Notes: generated by a model from the sequence alone, not told the origin. DNA of 64,000 nt from Paramacrobiotus metropolitanus (GCF_019649055.1 NW_026570366.1:234917-298916), one strand, 5' to 3'; positions 13,108-23,033 are shown, numbered from the stretch's first letter. Numbers and translations are program-made.

Positions 13108-15005
13108 TCAAGGGAAATTCCGATCCCGTCGACCACCAGGAGACGATCGTCGATCCGGTAGTGCTTTATAGATCTGCACGGATAATTTCACCGTCTCGCT
13201 GATACTGGAGATAAAATCCCGACGATACAATGCACCGTATAAGCGCGCTGCGCTGGCCATCAGATCCTGAATACCCGTCTGGGTAAAATTCATATTCATG
13301 GAGCGCGTCACATCCAACAACAGGTCGCAGAGGATATCTTCGCTTTCGACTGGAATGGAAAACACAAATAATACGTCATTTTAGGTGTCATTTTCATAAC
13401 CCTATCATACAGCAGTATACTTCATACACATAAAAAATCTCATTATTTTAGAATTTAATATGCTTATTTGTGATACATACGGAGAACTAATAATTAAAAA
13501 ATATTTGCGAGAACTCTCTCCACCTCTATTTCCACAAAACGGCCGTGGGATAAGTAATTTTGAATTTTAAGAACGAACTGAACTGGTGTAAATTCTGTTA
13601 ACGCAGCCATTCAGTAAAAGAACAAGAGAAGAAGAACATACATCAACATACTGATGTATTCAAAAACTAATGCTGCCAAATAAAAAATCCAATGAATTTA
13701 ACTGTAATTTAGACGGCTTAAAACTGTTGCGTGCATCAGATACGACTCGTACGAGTACACTTCACAGAGTTCATTAAGTACTAACTTCATACATAACAGC
13801 CTCCGCACTACAAATTCACACAACCTAGATTGAAGTTAAATAATGCAATACAAATTAAAATATTTACACATTCGATCAAAGCAAAGGGAAAATACTCAGT
13901 TTCGGTAAATATTAACGCTAAGGCACCGTAAAAAGCAAAAACATTTATCCTATTAATTCTGTAAACGACAGTTTTTTACAACTTTAAATTTGCAGCTTTT
14001 ATCAGGCGAAATTTAATTACGAACAGTAATATTATAAAATTGCCAAGAAATATAGCGATTATTCATGCTGCCGATCAGAATGCATTCCGGTCAGCTCTAC
14101 ATTAGCGGAAAATGGTGTAAGCAGTGGACTCACATAATTGCTGCTCGGGAGTTCCCGGAGGCTCTCCAAATAATCCCTCTGACAGACCATCTCGCAGACC
14201 TTGCAGTCCGTATCGGTCGTACACCGAACGTTTTTGGGGATCCGATAGCACATTATATGCGAAGCTGATTTTCTTAAACTGGAAAAAAACACGGATAAAA
14301 TATAAGTACGTTCAATAGGCGGGTGTGCATGGATTTGTCAATTAAGGCAGCAAGATGTGAAACGACAAGATTTTTACAGGAAAAATTAGGAAAACTTTGA
14401 CATAGTCGGAATAAAAAGATAATTACTTAAATTTATACAAGCTATGAATAATATTACTATTACTAATAATGTTTATACTTAATTTACGTAATAAATAATA
14501 AATTTAAGTATTCACTTGCAGTAACTTACTGAAATTATACAGACTATTAATAATTCAGGTAATTAATGCAAGCAATCAATTCAAAACAAATTTAGGTAAC
14601 AGTATGTAGAAGATTATAAGCAGACATTTGTACGCAACTCACCATCAGCTAAAAAAAACAGCTAGCAAAGCATGGAGAAACCAAAACAGTAACTCACCAT
14701 ATCTCCATTCTGTTCGTTAGGATTCTTGTCTGGATGGTATTCGCGAGCTAGACGACGGTACGCCTGCACGATACAAGAAGAAATAAAAATAATCGCAGCA
14801 CTACAGGGCAAATTAGGTCCTTGTAGTTCCTGACTAAACCATATTAAAATTTGCTGTCTTAAATTGTCGCGTAAAGAAATCTGGGTTTTCGCTGGTGGCC
14901 TGGAACTTCAGCGCAGTTTCTCTGCGACGATGTTACCTTCTTGATGTCATCCTCCGAAGCCCCTTTCTCCAAACCCAAAATATCGTACAACTTCGTATCC
15001 GGCAT
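13108..15005 (-). CDS. J-domain protein (DNAJA2-like J domain, short unknown C-terminus)
   Basis: Four exons: 14937-15005, 14698-14763, 14134-14278 and 13108-13349, summing to exactly 174 codons. The start MPDTKLYDILGLEKGAS and the HPDKNP loop in exon 2 identify an N-terminal J domain, which stimulates Hsp70 ATPase through HPD. FKKISFAYNVLSDP and the VYDRYG helix end follow in exon 3. The opening is closest to the DNAJA1/2/4 class, yet the Gly/Phe region is minimal and the CxxCxGxG zinc fingers and client-binding domains of that class are missing. Instead exon 4, phase-compatible, adds about 80 helical residues ending in an Arg-rich tail. It is either a truncated DNAJA paralogue with a new end or a J protein of another class. 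Exon 4 membership rests on phase only. Confidence 0.7.
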
Positions 15006-15749
15006 TTAAAGATTGAGAAGGAGTCGCTGTTAAAGTAGACAGATAAAAAGTAATTTAAAGTATGGCCCTCCGATTACAACCAATTTCAACGGATGATAAC
15101 GCTGATAACAGGGACAGAAAACGTTTCTTTAGTCCAACTTCAATATCACTCCAGTATTCTACGCCAAAAATATAAAAACTGACAGTTCAAAGGAGAACAG
15201 TCTAACAATAAACAGGAGACGTACAAAAAAATCTGGACTAGCGTCACTAGCTGGATCCACTGTTAAAAACAAATTGTTCCAAAATCCGAAATTCCGAATC
15301 AGCAAAATTGTAAAAACGGCAAATTCTTTTATCCAATGCAGCAATCAGCATCGCATGCGTCATTTGGATGAGTCAACTGGGGTTGTAATTATAAGATTCC
15401 GCGCACCCGCTCACGTGTGTGGCGTGGAACCGGTCCGTAACCGTTAGACCCCTCGGGTTGGCGGTTGCAGGAGATATGAGTCATTATTGTTGCTTTTATT
15501 GATTATCGGCAGTTCGGCACACTTTGCGTGTCCCGATGCCCGGGGTATTAGCCGTGTACGGCACCTTGCATGAAATTGCAAGTGCGGAAAAAGTCAAAAA
15601 GCTCTAGATCTATTAAAATATAATTTAGATATAAGTACTACTTTTTCCTCAAATAGCAACAGTTCAGTGAGGAAATGTTGTCAACTTGTCATTGACGGGT
15701 CTGGCACCACAATGAAAAATAATATTTCAACTGCTCATCGGCGATAGTG
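15006..15749. other. Host flank between J-domain gene and element
   Basis: Upstream region of the J-domain gene. Around 15400-15560 it is GC-richer than the surroundings and may hold the promoter. No further gene is seen before the target duplication at 15750. Confidence 0.4.
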
Positions 15750-15755
15750 CTCGTA
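15750..15755. repeat. Target site duplication, left copy (CTCGTA)
   Basis: CTCGTA directly precedes the left terminus and recurs directly after the right terminus at 36563-36568. Six bp is the size known for Polinton integrase. Confidence 0.95.
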
Positions 15756-15901
15756 AGAAGATATAGCGCTAGCTTAGCGTCAGCTCCGAATCGGTCCGGT
15801 TTTCGACCGGTCTGCGGTTCGGCTCGTGATCGGTTCGGTTTTTAGCCGGTTTTTAATCGGTTGTTCCCCTTTCTTTGGTTTATTTTTCCCCACCCTCTTT
15901 T
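15756..15901 (+). repeat. Left terminal inverted repeat
   Basis: About 146 bp that match the reverse complement of 36408-36562 with a few substitutions and a short indel near the middle. It contains repeated CGGTTCGG/ACCGGT motifs and, at its inner end, the shared 3'-end motif of the IAP gene. Confidence 0.93.
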
Positions 15902-15903
15902 TT
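15863..15903 (-). terminator. Shared 3'-end motif, copy 1 (after the IAP gene)
   Basis: Read on the minus strand: an A-run, AGAGGGTGGGGAAAAA, an AATAAA hexamer and AAGAAAGGGG, about 40 bases beyond the IAP stop codon. Near-identical copies follow PolB (27144-27185) and the right-end gene (36408-36446) in the sense direction. AATAAA is a polyadenylation signal, and the G-rich tract would suit a downstream element. Function is inferred. Confidence 0.65.
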
Positions 15904-15944
15904 CTATGAACATGAATGAACATGCATGATACAGACAATAAAAA

Positions 15945-16712
15945 CTAACAGAAGAAAGCCCAGCACTTATGGAAAATGACACCCCGACAAATCGGACACA
16001 ACAGTAGCTTGCTTGAACATTTTGCACAGCAAACTAAATGACCACATGGTCTGAACATGATTTCCGAATCATTTTCATAGCAGACTTTACAGCGTAATTT
16101 CTCTTTGTGGTCTTCAGAAGTTGTAGGTGCTTGAGCTTTTCGTGTTAGTCCACAACAGGTTGTTTCGGCTTCTTGGCGTTTTTTACGAACATCGTTGATG
16201 AATGTTGAGCCCTTTGTTTGTACAAGATACGGACATTTCGGGTAAGTCCAAGCGTGCTCTTCCCACGGAACATCATCTTTGTCCCAAGCATTAAGTGCAC
16301 CACCACAGTGAAAGCAGCGTACACAGTCATCTCGGCCTTCATAATAAAAACCGGCTGCAGCCATATCTCTGGGTTGCTGGTGTTTGTTAGCAGGCCATTC
16401 AGCGTAAGTAGCAAAGCGTGTCTTATAGTCTTTCATTGCCGGTGAGTGCGGAATGTGTTTTCTTGATCCGGATTCCTCCATAGCCCTAACACAGTCTGGA
16501 CGTGCTAAACGGTGTCGGTAGTATGGTTTATACCGTGAGTTCACCCAGTCACCCATAATATAGCCACAGTACGCGCAGTGGATTTCGTCATGCTGCCCTT
16601 GATAAAAGAACCCTTGGCTTGCCAGTTCCTCAGGGGCAAGGGACTGATCCGGCCAGTTTTCAAAACTCCCGAAGCGATTGCTCATCTGTGTCATATCCAT
16701 TTTGGCTACCAA
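15945..16712 (-). CDS. IAP: Inhibitor of apoptosis protein, two BIR domains plus RING
   Basis: A 255-residue protein with the layout of baculovirus and insect IAPs. BIR1 covers roughly residues 12-80 (zinc ligands C46, C49, H67, C74). BIR2 covers 97-165 (C133, C136, H153, C160). A C-terminal C3HC4 RING starts at LRCKVC near residue 207 and contains FRPCGHLVC and CPICRG. BIRs bind caspases or IAP antagonists and the RING is a ubiquitin ligase, so the likely role is to delay death of the cell in which the element is active. A TATA box at 16740-16748 lies 28-36 bp upstream of the ATG. The gene runs outward, ending just inside the left TIR, which supplies its 3' signal. An origin from a host or viral IAP by capture is likely. 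No introns. Confidence 0.92.
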   Translation of the reverse strand: MVAKMDMTQMSNRFGSFENWPDQSLAPEELASQGFFYQGQHDEIHCAYCGYIMGDWVNSRYKPYYRHRLARPDCVRAMEESGSRKHIPHSPAMKDYKTRFATYAEWPANKHQQPRDMAAAGFYYEGRDDCVRCFHCGGALNAWDKDDVPWEEHAWTYPKCPYLVQTKGSTFINDVRKKRQEAETTCCGLTRKAQAPTTSEDHKEKLRCKVCYENDSEIMFRPCGHLVCCAKCSSKLLLCPICRGVIFHKCWAFFC

Positions 16713-16739
16713 CTGAACAGCCGCACTGAAATGCTAGGG

Positions 16740-16748
16740 TTTATATAG
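16740..16748 (-). promoter_or_regulatory. TATA box of the IAP gene
   Basis: CTATATAAA on the minus strand, about 30 bp before the start codon, implying a very short leader. Confidence 0.6.
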
Positions 16749-17600
16749 TATCTATCAGTCGTGTCAACTCAAGGTAAAACCCCTAGCACAGTGTGCTCGC
16801 CAGCTATTGGTTCATCACCGTGTAGTCCAACCCCTAGTTATACTGCGATATTATCGTATGGGTCGGATTCGTCGTCCCCACGTACAGCATTACTAGGAGT
16901 ATTAAACTTGAACTATTGGTCACTATCTTGTGTCTTTGTGGTAGATGTTTAGCCTGGAACTAATGTTGTGGTATCTTGTACTACTGTTGTACTAATGTTG
17001 TACTAGCCGACTGTGTTATGTTGTAGTGGGTGGCGATTTGTATTAAACTACGTTAAACACAGTGTGTGGTGCCATGTATTAAACTATGCTGTCTAGCTTG
17101 TTTATAAGCACGAAGAAGCTCTGTCTAGCTTAGTCATTAAATCAAGTTTTTAGTCTATCTGTATTGGTTTAATTGTAACAAGGATAGGTCCGGCTGTATA
17201 GGTTAAGATACTATTACATTTTGTGCCCATTCATTAAGTAAAAGAATGTCATGATTAGCTCCGGTTAGCTTTCCATGAATACGGAACTACCGTATTGTTT
17301 TATGAGATGAGTGGCATCGTTCTTTGAATATTAAATGCTTTTAATCCGGGTTCAACGTGTTTGTAGTCGGGAGGTTATTGTAAATCAAATTATACACTAG
17401 CGGTCTATGGGTCAATAAAACAAAACCCTTTTATCAACAGAGGTTTCATTAGTATCCGGGTTAATAAGACAGCTAGTGACGTAACACAGTGGTCCGAGCG
17501 AAGCGAGGACCACGCGCTCCTCTCGGTGTGTGCGCGTGAAGCCGATGCCCAATTTCAAGTCTGTGTAATAGCTGGCTGTTGTATCAGTACGCTCGTATTA

Positions 17601-17815
17601 GTTTAAGCCCACCCACATGGGTTCTCTCTGATATTAGCGCGTTTCAGTCACTCATTGTTTTAGGAACGGTTTTATTGGTTGATTCAAAACTGAAGTACGC
17701 CCACGTAGGTTTCTCTCTGATATTAGCGCGTTTCAGTCACTCATTGTTTTAGGAACGATTTTTACTGGTTGATTTGAAACTGAAGTACGCCCACGTAGGT
17801 TTCTCTCTGATATTA
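17601..17815. repeat. Tandem repeat, ~90-bp unit, about 2.3 copies
   Basis: TTCTCTCTGATATTA recurs at 17622, 17711 and 17801, spaced 89 and 90 bp. The first two intervening units share the TTAGCGCGTTTCAGTCACTC stretch and the GGAACG...TGGTTGAT stretch with few differences. It lies about 120 bp upstream of the TATA box of the next gene, so an enhancer-like or origin role is possible. Confidence 0.85.
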
Positions 17816-17926
17816 ACAAAATTAATTTATTCAGTTTACACTAGTCTAAACGTCAATTTTAAACAGAGTTCAGTTAACGGGTGGCGTAGTACAAGTAACA
17901 AAACAATAGTTAATACGTACCTTGAG

Positions 17927-17933
17927 TATAAAA
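17927..17933 (+). promoter_or_regulatory. TATA box of the small spliced gene
   Basis: TATAAAA about 90 bp before the ATG at 18020, leaving a leader of roughly 60 nt. Confidence 0.55.
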
Positions 17934-18019
17934 CCTCAGCGGCCAAGCAAATGTTTTTTTAATCCAATGGAATACCTGCCTGATCATATTTTCAGTTAGT
18001 TCAGTTTATCTTTTACTCC

Positions 18020-18483
18020 ATGGCTCCCTTCAAGTATCTTGCGGATTATCAGGAGTGGTGCCGCCAGCAATGTGGTAAGTCTTATCCCTTTTTTAAAAAT
18101 CTTTATAATTTTTTATTATTAAAACTATTTAATATTATTGTTCTAAGAAAAAAAATATTGCTAGGTATAATCAAGGGGTTGGAAACCCAGTGGGACGGTT
18201 TTTCGGAACAAGAGCAACGGGAGTGTGCCCAGTATAATATCGGTACGTTTTCTCGTTATTATTTGTTAAAAGGTTTGAACTTAAACAATGATAATTTAAT
18301 TTATTAGATCTGTGTGCAAGTGTCAAGAAGTTTGTCGGCAGCTGTACATGGAGTAAGCCGGGAAAGGTGGTAGACCGTTTGCTACATGCGGTCAACCGGT
18401 TGGAGGTATATTGATTTTTTATTTTATTTCACAAAATTAATGGTACATCTGTATAATATGTTTAGTGGTCGGTTGCCTTTTGA
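18020..18483 (+). CDS. Small spliced element gene, unknown function
   Basis: Four exons fit GT-AG rules and phase: 18020-18074, 18165-18242, 18308-18405 and 18466-18483, 83 codons with the stop. The start MAPFKYLADYQEWCRQQC is in good context (CCATGG). The product is about 82 residues, soluble, with several Cys and Trp residues; no family is recognised. Introns are 60-91 bp. The last exon is only 18 bp, so the 3' end is the least certain part; another acceptor could fuse this gene to the basic frame at 18546-18728. It overlaps the 3' end of the oppositely transcribed proline-rich gene. Confidence 0.55.
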
Positions 18484-20178
18484 GTTGTGACATTGTTCCC
18501 GATCCGCGTCGTACCAACTTACAACTGGATACGGTCCCCATTATAATGGCAGGCAGTGTGGAGCGTGACCGAAAGAAGAAAGAGAAGCTCAAGGCCAAGT
18601 CTTCGTCATCAGTGAAGCCATGTACTTCCAAAGCCAAGCCGAAGAAGAAGAAGCAAAACCAAGCCAAGCGGGTAATCCAGTCACCAACACCCTCTCCACC
18701 GTCAAGCCGTTCTCCAACCCCGGTCTGATTCATTCGGCGAATCGGTGGAACGCTTTCGCGTAGTCGGCTGGCTGTAAATTTCCTCCGGTCCCTCGGTGAG
18801 TTAGCGATGCGGTTAATTTGGTCAAGGATAAAAGGTTGGGAAAGAAGGCTATTGATTGTTTCAACGGCGGTCTGGTCCTCTGGTGAATAGTCTTGTACTG
18901 GCGTTGATGCGCGCGGAGTCGTTGAATGGAACGGTGTTGGCGGGCGGCGGCGGCGTTGCGGTGCATTCACAAAGCGTGATCGGCATGGATTGCGAGTCGG
19001 TGTAGTAAAAGCATCAGACGTGGAAGGCATTGTGGGTGACGGCGGAGTTGAAGAGCGGCGGCGTCCACCTCGTGGCGCATCCAAAAGACGTGCGCGGTAT
19101 GGACTGCTGGGAGAAGATGGTGACGTCAAGCGAATCAAATTGAAGGGCTGTGTGCGAATCGGTGAAGGCATTCGATCCCGGGCAACGCGGGCAACGTTCC
19201 AACGAGAGGTATGTGCTGGCTGCGTAAGGTAATGGCTCAAAGTTGACATGTCAGGAGAAGCAGGACTGTACTCCACCATCTGGGTCGGTTCCGGTGTGCG
19301 AGAACGTTGTGGCAGGGAAAATGCTAGCTCTTGCTCGTGGTCGTCAGGCAACGGAGAGTAGACGCTGCCGTAAGCAGCAGTATAGACGCCGCCGTCGTTG
19401 ATTGGAGTGTAGATGTGGTGGGTGTTGTCTGGAGGATAGTCATTGGCTGGAGGATAGTCATTGGCTGGAGTGTAGAAGCCAGTAGCTGGTTGTGGTGGTG
19501 GTGGGCTTGGCGGTGCGTAAGGCTGCGAGGCGGGTAAGGGGTTCTCACCAATGAACGGCACGGTGCCGGTCACGCCAAACTGGTAGACTGAATTGTAGGC
19601 GGCGCAAGGGCCATACGGACCAACCAAAGAAATAAGACGGGCGTCATGGAAAAACTGAATGTCTCCCTATAAAAGGCAGACAACTATACTATATAAAGAA
19701 TCCGGCTAATATATTTTGCTAACAAATAATATCACTCCTTTGAAGGTGGGGCAAAAAAACAAAACCAAATCTATCGTGGAACTTACCAAAATCATATTAG
19801 CCAGATGGATAGCATGCACCCAGGCATCAGGAAGATTATCCATGGCGCTTACGTTTGGACGCCGGGCCAGCATATCACGACGTATACGGGTAGCAATTTC
19901 TGTTTAATTTAATTTTGTTGTAATAATAGACAGAAAATCAATTGGAAAATTATCTTACCGAATGCTCTATTGGAGATGGCAGCCAGCTCTGCAGTCGTTG
20001 GCGTGCGAGTGAACACATGAAAAAACTGGTCAATCTCCAGACAAGCATTAGCAAACGGACAACCAGGATCCACCAAGTTGTATGGGCGATACACGCCATC
20101 GGAGGAAGTAGATGATGCGTAGGACAATGAGGATGAAGAAGATCCGGTAGGTGCTACTGAATCTGCTCGGGAAGACAT
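18437..20178 (-). CDS. Spliced proline-rich element protein, unknown function
   Basis: Three exons, 19959-20178, 19787-19899 and 18437-19666, total exactly 521 codons. Exon 1 has a Ser/Thr-rich N-terminus and then a folded-looking region (PGCPFANACLEIDQFFHVF) that continues through exon 2 and the first ~50 residues of exon 3. The rest is long, low-complexity, rich in Pro, Tyr, Asn, Arg and Ser with PPANDYPP-type repeats, probably disordered. No family is recognised; a virion-associated or regulatory role is conceivable. A TATA-like TTTATATC lies at 20310-20317. The final ~100 codons are antisense to the plus-strand frame 18546-18728, and their odd Phe-rich stretch suggests that the true minus-strand end might come earlier. 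Confidence 0.6.
18546..18728 (+). CDS. Possible 60-residue Lys/Ser/Pro-rich basic peptide
   Basis: An ATG at 18546 opens a 60-residue frame that is strongly basic (KKKEKL, KPKKKKQ) and ends in Ser/Pro repeats, like small viral DNA-binding or core peptides. It lies downstream of the small spliced gene and is completely antisense to the last exon of the proline-rich gene. It may be a separate cistron, an alternative last exon, or only the mirror of the opposite gene. Confidence 0.35.
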   Translation: MAGSVERDRKKKEKLKAKSSSSVKPCTSKAKPKKKKQNQAKRVIQSPTPSPPSSRSPTPV

Positions 20179-21263
20179 TATGTAAAGGTCACTCGTTAAC
20201 TGATGCTTACTAAGTCTACAGCGCTGTTATGAGCTAACAGTAAAAGATCCAAGAAGCGTCCAAAAACTGCTGCTCGAGCAACTGATGGATTAACTGTGGC
20301 TGCAGTTGGTTTATATCAGCGAAAATTTGGTTTCCAGATTTTTCACCGTACTTGTTCTTTTGTTTCCTTACAGTCGGTCTGGTTAAGGCTCTTTCTCCTT
20401 CGTAAGACTAAACCTTACTGTTTCCATACATACGTGTAAGGAAAAAGTTCAAACCAACAAGGCACGAAGCGTACGGTTGAGTTTCTTAGTACAAATGTTA
20501 AAAGAAAAGACAAGTTTCTGTGGAATTTTGGTATGTGTTGAAGTAAAGGAAAGTTGAGAGGAGACCTATGACAAGAGGTTAGAGCGCAAGCAATAAACAG
20601 TAATCCGTCTCGCGACCCGGATAAGAGCCATTATGTTCTTGTTTTTCTGGGTCAAGCGACGGTTTGATTTACCCTGCATCCGTATCTTAGATCCTGAATA
20701 AGTCGCGTCAGCGACCTGGTTTCTATTGTTTGAGATTTTTGGTATAATGGCTGTCGTTCTCCTGTTCATTTACCCTGTTGCCTAGCTAATATCCCGGATT
20801 CGTCGCGACACTGACCAAGATTGCATTGTTTCGCTACCGACATAATCCTGTTTATCTGGGTTACACGTTCCCTTTGATTTGGTCTGGTAGCTTGATATCT
20901 GCGAGCCGGATTCCGTCGCGACTTCCATTGTTCAAAACACGGTTTTTCCGGATTCTTACAATGGTTCTCCCTCGGGCCTTTTTACCTAATAGGTCAAAAG
21001 GAATTTTCCTTGGTAGCTTCACGTATCATACAGCCCAACCCACATCGTTAGAGAACCAGTGTCCACCAGACCAAAAACTCTCTGCTTCGGACCACATCAG
21101 TCTGGTCAAGGGTAGTGGGAGTTTACAAATCACCTGCAGCCAATGGTTGCGCACCAGAAAAAATGTTGAGTTCCAAGCCAGAGGATATAAGTCGATTTCT
21201 CTAACACAAAATCAAATCATTCGAACAGTTTTATTTTACGCACCACTGCAACTGGATTTTCAG
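20179..21263. other. Divergent spacer with degenerate repeats
   Basis: About 1.1 kb between the diverging proline-rich and exon-duplicated genes. It contains four TCGCGAC-type repeats (listed separately) and probably the first exon(s) of the plus-strand gene, which could not be placed. A plus-strand frame at 20826-21311 exists but is not in the frame of the later exons. Confidence 0.4.
20601..20925. repeat. Degenerate ~95-113 bp repeats around a TCGCGAC motif
   Basis: TCGCGAC or its variant recurs at 20610-20616, 20702-20715 (as GTCGCGTCAGCGAC), 20803-20809 and 20916-20922. Each is followed within 15-50 bases by CATT(A/G)T or ATTGTTT and a CTGTTT/GTTTTTC-like stretch. The spacing and divergent promoter position suggest binding sites for an element or host factor. 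Confidence 0.5.
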
Positions 21264-22566
21264 CATCTCCCATGGCTATTCCTGTTTTCCGGGCGAGTTT
21301 CCACTGCTTGAAGAGTACACTGGTAAGTTAAAACAGTATGTATTGCTAACTTATGTATTTACAAAAGCTGTCAAATTTATTTTTCTAACATTAGTAATGC
21401 TGACCTTTCATAGTTAGATTGAGGCTCTTTATAACACGATTATTGCTCCATTACCTAAAGAAAACCTCGGCTTCTTATAGAGATCGCAAATGAATTGTTT
21501 TCGGATTGGTTGGCTTTCAACCACTGCCGCAGAATCCGGCGTTATTCTGGCTATTTCAACCTAGCCTATGCGTTGTGGATTGACCTTGCTTACTACATCC
21601 GCCATTATGATGCTCTCGTCTTGTTTCTCCATGTCGCTGAATTTCTGGTAAGCAGCCACTGTAAATCTTATTCTTCACCTAGATTTGCATTTCTTAATTC
21701 TCCTTTGACTTTGGTTTACGATTTATCGCTAATTTCAAAATTTTCCATGTAGAAACAACTTCACGATTTCTACTATCGGCTCATTGTTCCCACTCCGGAT
21801 TTGCCTGACGAATTTCCACAACTTGCACAGTACATTGGTGAGCCACTGCATTTTCGTCAAGATTTTCGTGTTTGTCTGTTCCGATACTTATAACATATTT
21901 AACCTTTTAGAGCAAGCCAACGACTTGATTTCGGACTGGGCTTCACGTACTGAGTTTGACCAGATCCACACCTACTACACGTACTATCAGCGGGCCAAGA
22001 ATATGTGGTTTGATCTTCAGCGTTACACCCGCAATGCCGGCGTCCTTCTCCTGTTTCTCCGTCTAACTGATTTTATGGTAAGAACCCGCGCCGTTGATGT
22101 ACTTTTTCTGTGCATAATTTAAGTTATATTCAATGCTTGATGTTTATAGAAGCGGCTGCACGACTTCTACTACGAACGCATTGCTGGCGCCCCGGACAAC
22201 TCGCTTGACTCGGGTTTCTTTGAGGGCGATCCGTCGGATGAAGCTGAAAGCGACGTGGGTGACGAAAACGAAGAAGAAGAAGAAGGTGAACACGTTCTCG
22301 CGGATGACACGTTGGAGAGTGAGCCGGCGACTGAAGCTGAAGAAGGAGAAATCGACGCGGTTCCGGAGACCGAAGCCGAAGAGGAATTGGACGACACTCT
22401 CCTGGTAGGAGACATTGACTTGGACGAGTACCTGAACGGCACTGAGCTTGTGGACACTGTCGAAGGCGGCAACAAACGAAAGCATTCGGACGACGACGAC
22501 GACAACAACGACACCGAGGAACCGCCTGCCAAGAAGCAAGAGACTGAGGTGAACACGCAAAACTAA
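21264..22566 (+). CDS. Spliced element gene with duplicated exon pair and acidic tail; 5' end not resolved
   Basis: Supported exons: ?-21322 (start uncertain, shown from an acceptor at 21263), 21481-21647, 21753-21837, 21911-22077 and 22150-22566, all phase-consistent. Exons 21481-21647 and 21911-22077 are both exactly 167 bp and encode related segments (ANELFSDW and ANDLISDW, ending VAEFL and LTDFM). Each is followed by an exon starting KQLHDFYY or KRLHDFYY. So the protein contains at least two copies of a ~85-residue helical, aromatic-rich module, and the first exon ends FPLLEEYT like the module end FPQLAQYI. The C-terminal ~120 residues are very acidic (Glu/Asp runs) and include a basic KRKH and a PPAKKQ stretch that could be nuclear targeting. 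The layout recalls a nuclear transcription activator or histone-binding protein, but no family is recognised. Confidence 0.6.
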
Positions 22567-22829
22567 AATGTCGTAGTGTTTTTCTTTTATGGTTTTGTTT
22601 TTACATACAATACATACCATGGGCTAATGGCAGTACAGTTTTCATACCTCTCATTTGATACCGCATTCCGTGGGATAATGGTTACAGTAATAGCGGAATT
22701 ACAGTGTTGTGGTAATGGTGTAGACTGTTTTCGATGGAGATGGTTGTTGTTGTTGTTGAAAATAATACAACGCGGCGCTTTTCCGTTAGATTTTTACGTT
22801 AAAACATGTCGAAAAAAAGGCCGAGCGGT

Positions 22830-22860
22830 TACTTACCGGCGCTGCTAGCGCCGGTAAGTA
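22830..22860. promoter_or_regulatory. Perfect hairpin, 14-bp arms, 3-nt loop, upstream of PolB
   Basis: TACTTACCGGCGCT, loop GCT, then its exact reverse complement. It lies 174 bp upstream of the PolB ATG. Both arms end in a consensus splice donor (GGTAAGTA), one on each strand. Possible roles are an operator, a replication signal or a donor for a non-coding leader intron. Confidence 0.6.
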
Positions 22861-22975
22861 TCCACCCGCGCCCACTGGAACGCCCAAAGGTGTGGCTTAA
22901 ACACTGTTAACCAATTGCATCGCATTACAGAAAACATCAGACCAATAAGCACACGCTGCAGTAATTCAGCTCGTG

Positions 22976-22983
22976 TATAAAAG
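22976..22983 (+). promoter_or_regulatory. TATA box of the DNA polymerase gene
   Basis: TATAAAAG 51-58 bp before the ATG at 23034, giving a leader of about 25-30 nt. Confidence 0.65.
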
Positions 22984-23033
22984 CCGCGCGGCACGAGATT
23001 TTTCTTCATTTAAATCCTTCACGACTGGCGAAA

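Larger units (their letters stand above)
16713..18019. other. Divergent intergenic spacer in the element
   Basis: About 1.3 kb between the diverging IAP and small spliced genes. It holds two TATA boxes (16740, 17927), a tandem repeat (17601-17815) and, at 17489-17513, a GC-rich inverted repeat with 7-bp arms (GTGGTCC/GGACCAC). A CRE-like TGACGTAA precedes it at about 17477. No protein gene is seen. Confidence 0.5.
22567..23033. other. Intergenic region with hairpin and PolB promoter
   Basis: Contains the 3' flank of the acidic-tail gene, the hairpin at 22830-22860 and the TATA box at 22976. No ORF is supported. Confidence 0.5.

Noticed and set aside
17601-17815. Possible CRISPR-like array
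   Set aside because: Repeats are contiguous with no spacers, and the context is a eukaryotic transposon.
20826-21311. Plus-strand 161-codon frame before the exon-duplicated gene
   Set aside because: It is not in the frame required by the donor at 21322 and shows no protein-like features; its region is explained better by repeats and an unresolved first exon.
22144-22620. Long minus-strand frames (158 and 128 codons) rich in Ser, Val and Phe
   Set aside because: They are mirrors of the acidic GAA/GAC-rich last exon on the plus strand, which has the splice support.
22815-22870. tRNA-like GGCCGAGCGGTTA followed by a hairpin
   Set aside because: It resembles the start of a Leu/Ser tRNA for a few bases only; no anticodon arm or B box follows.
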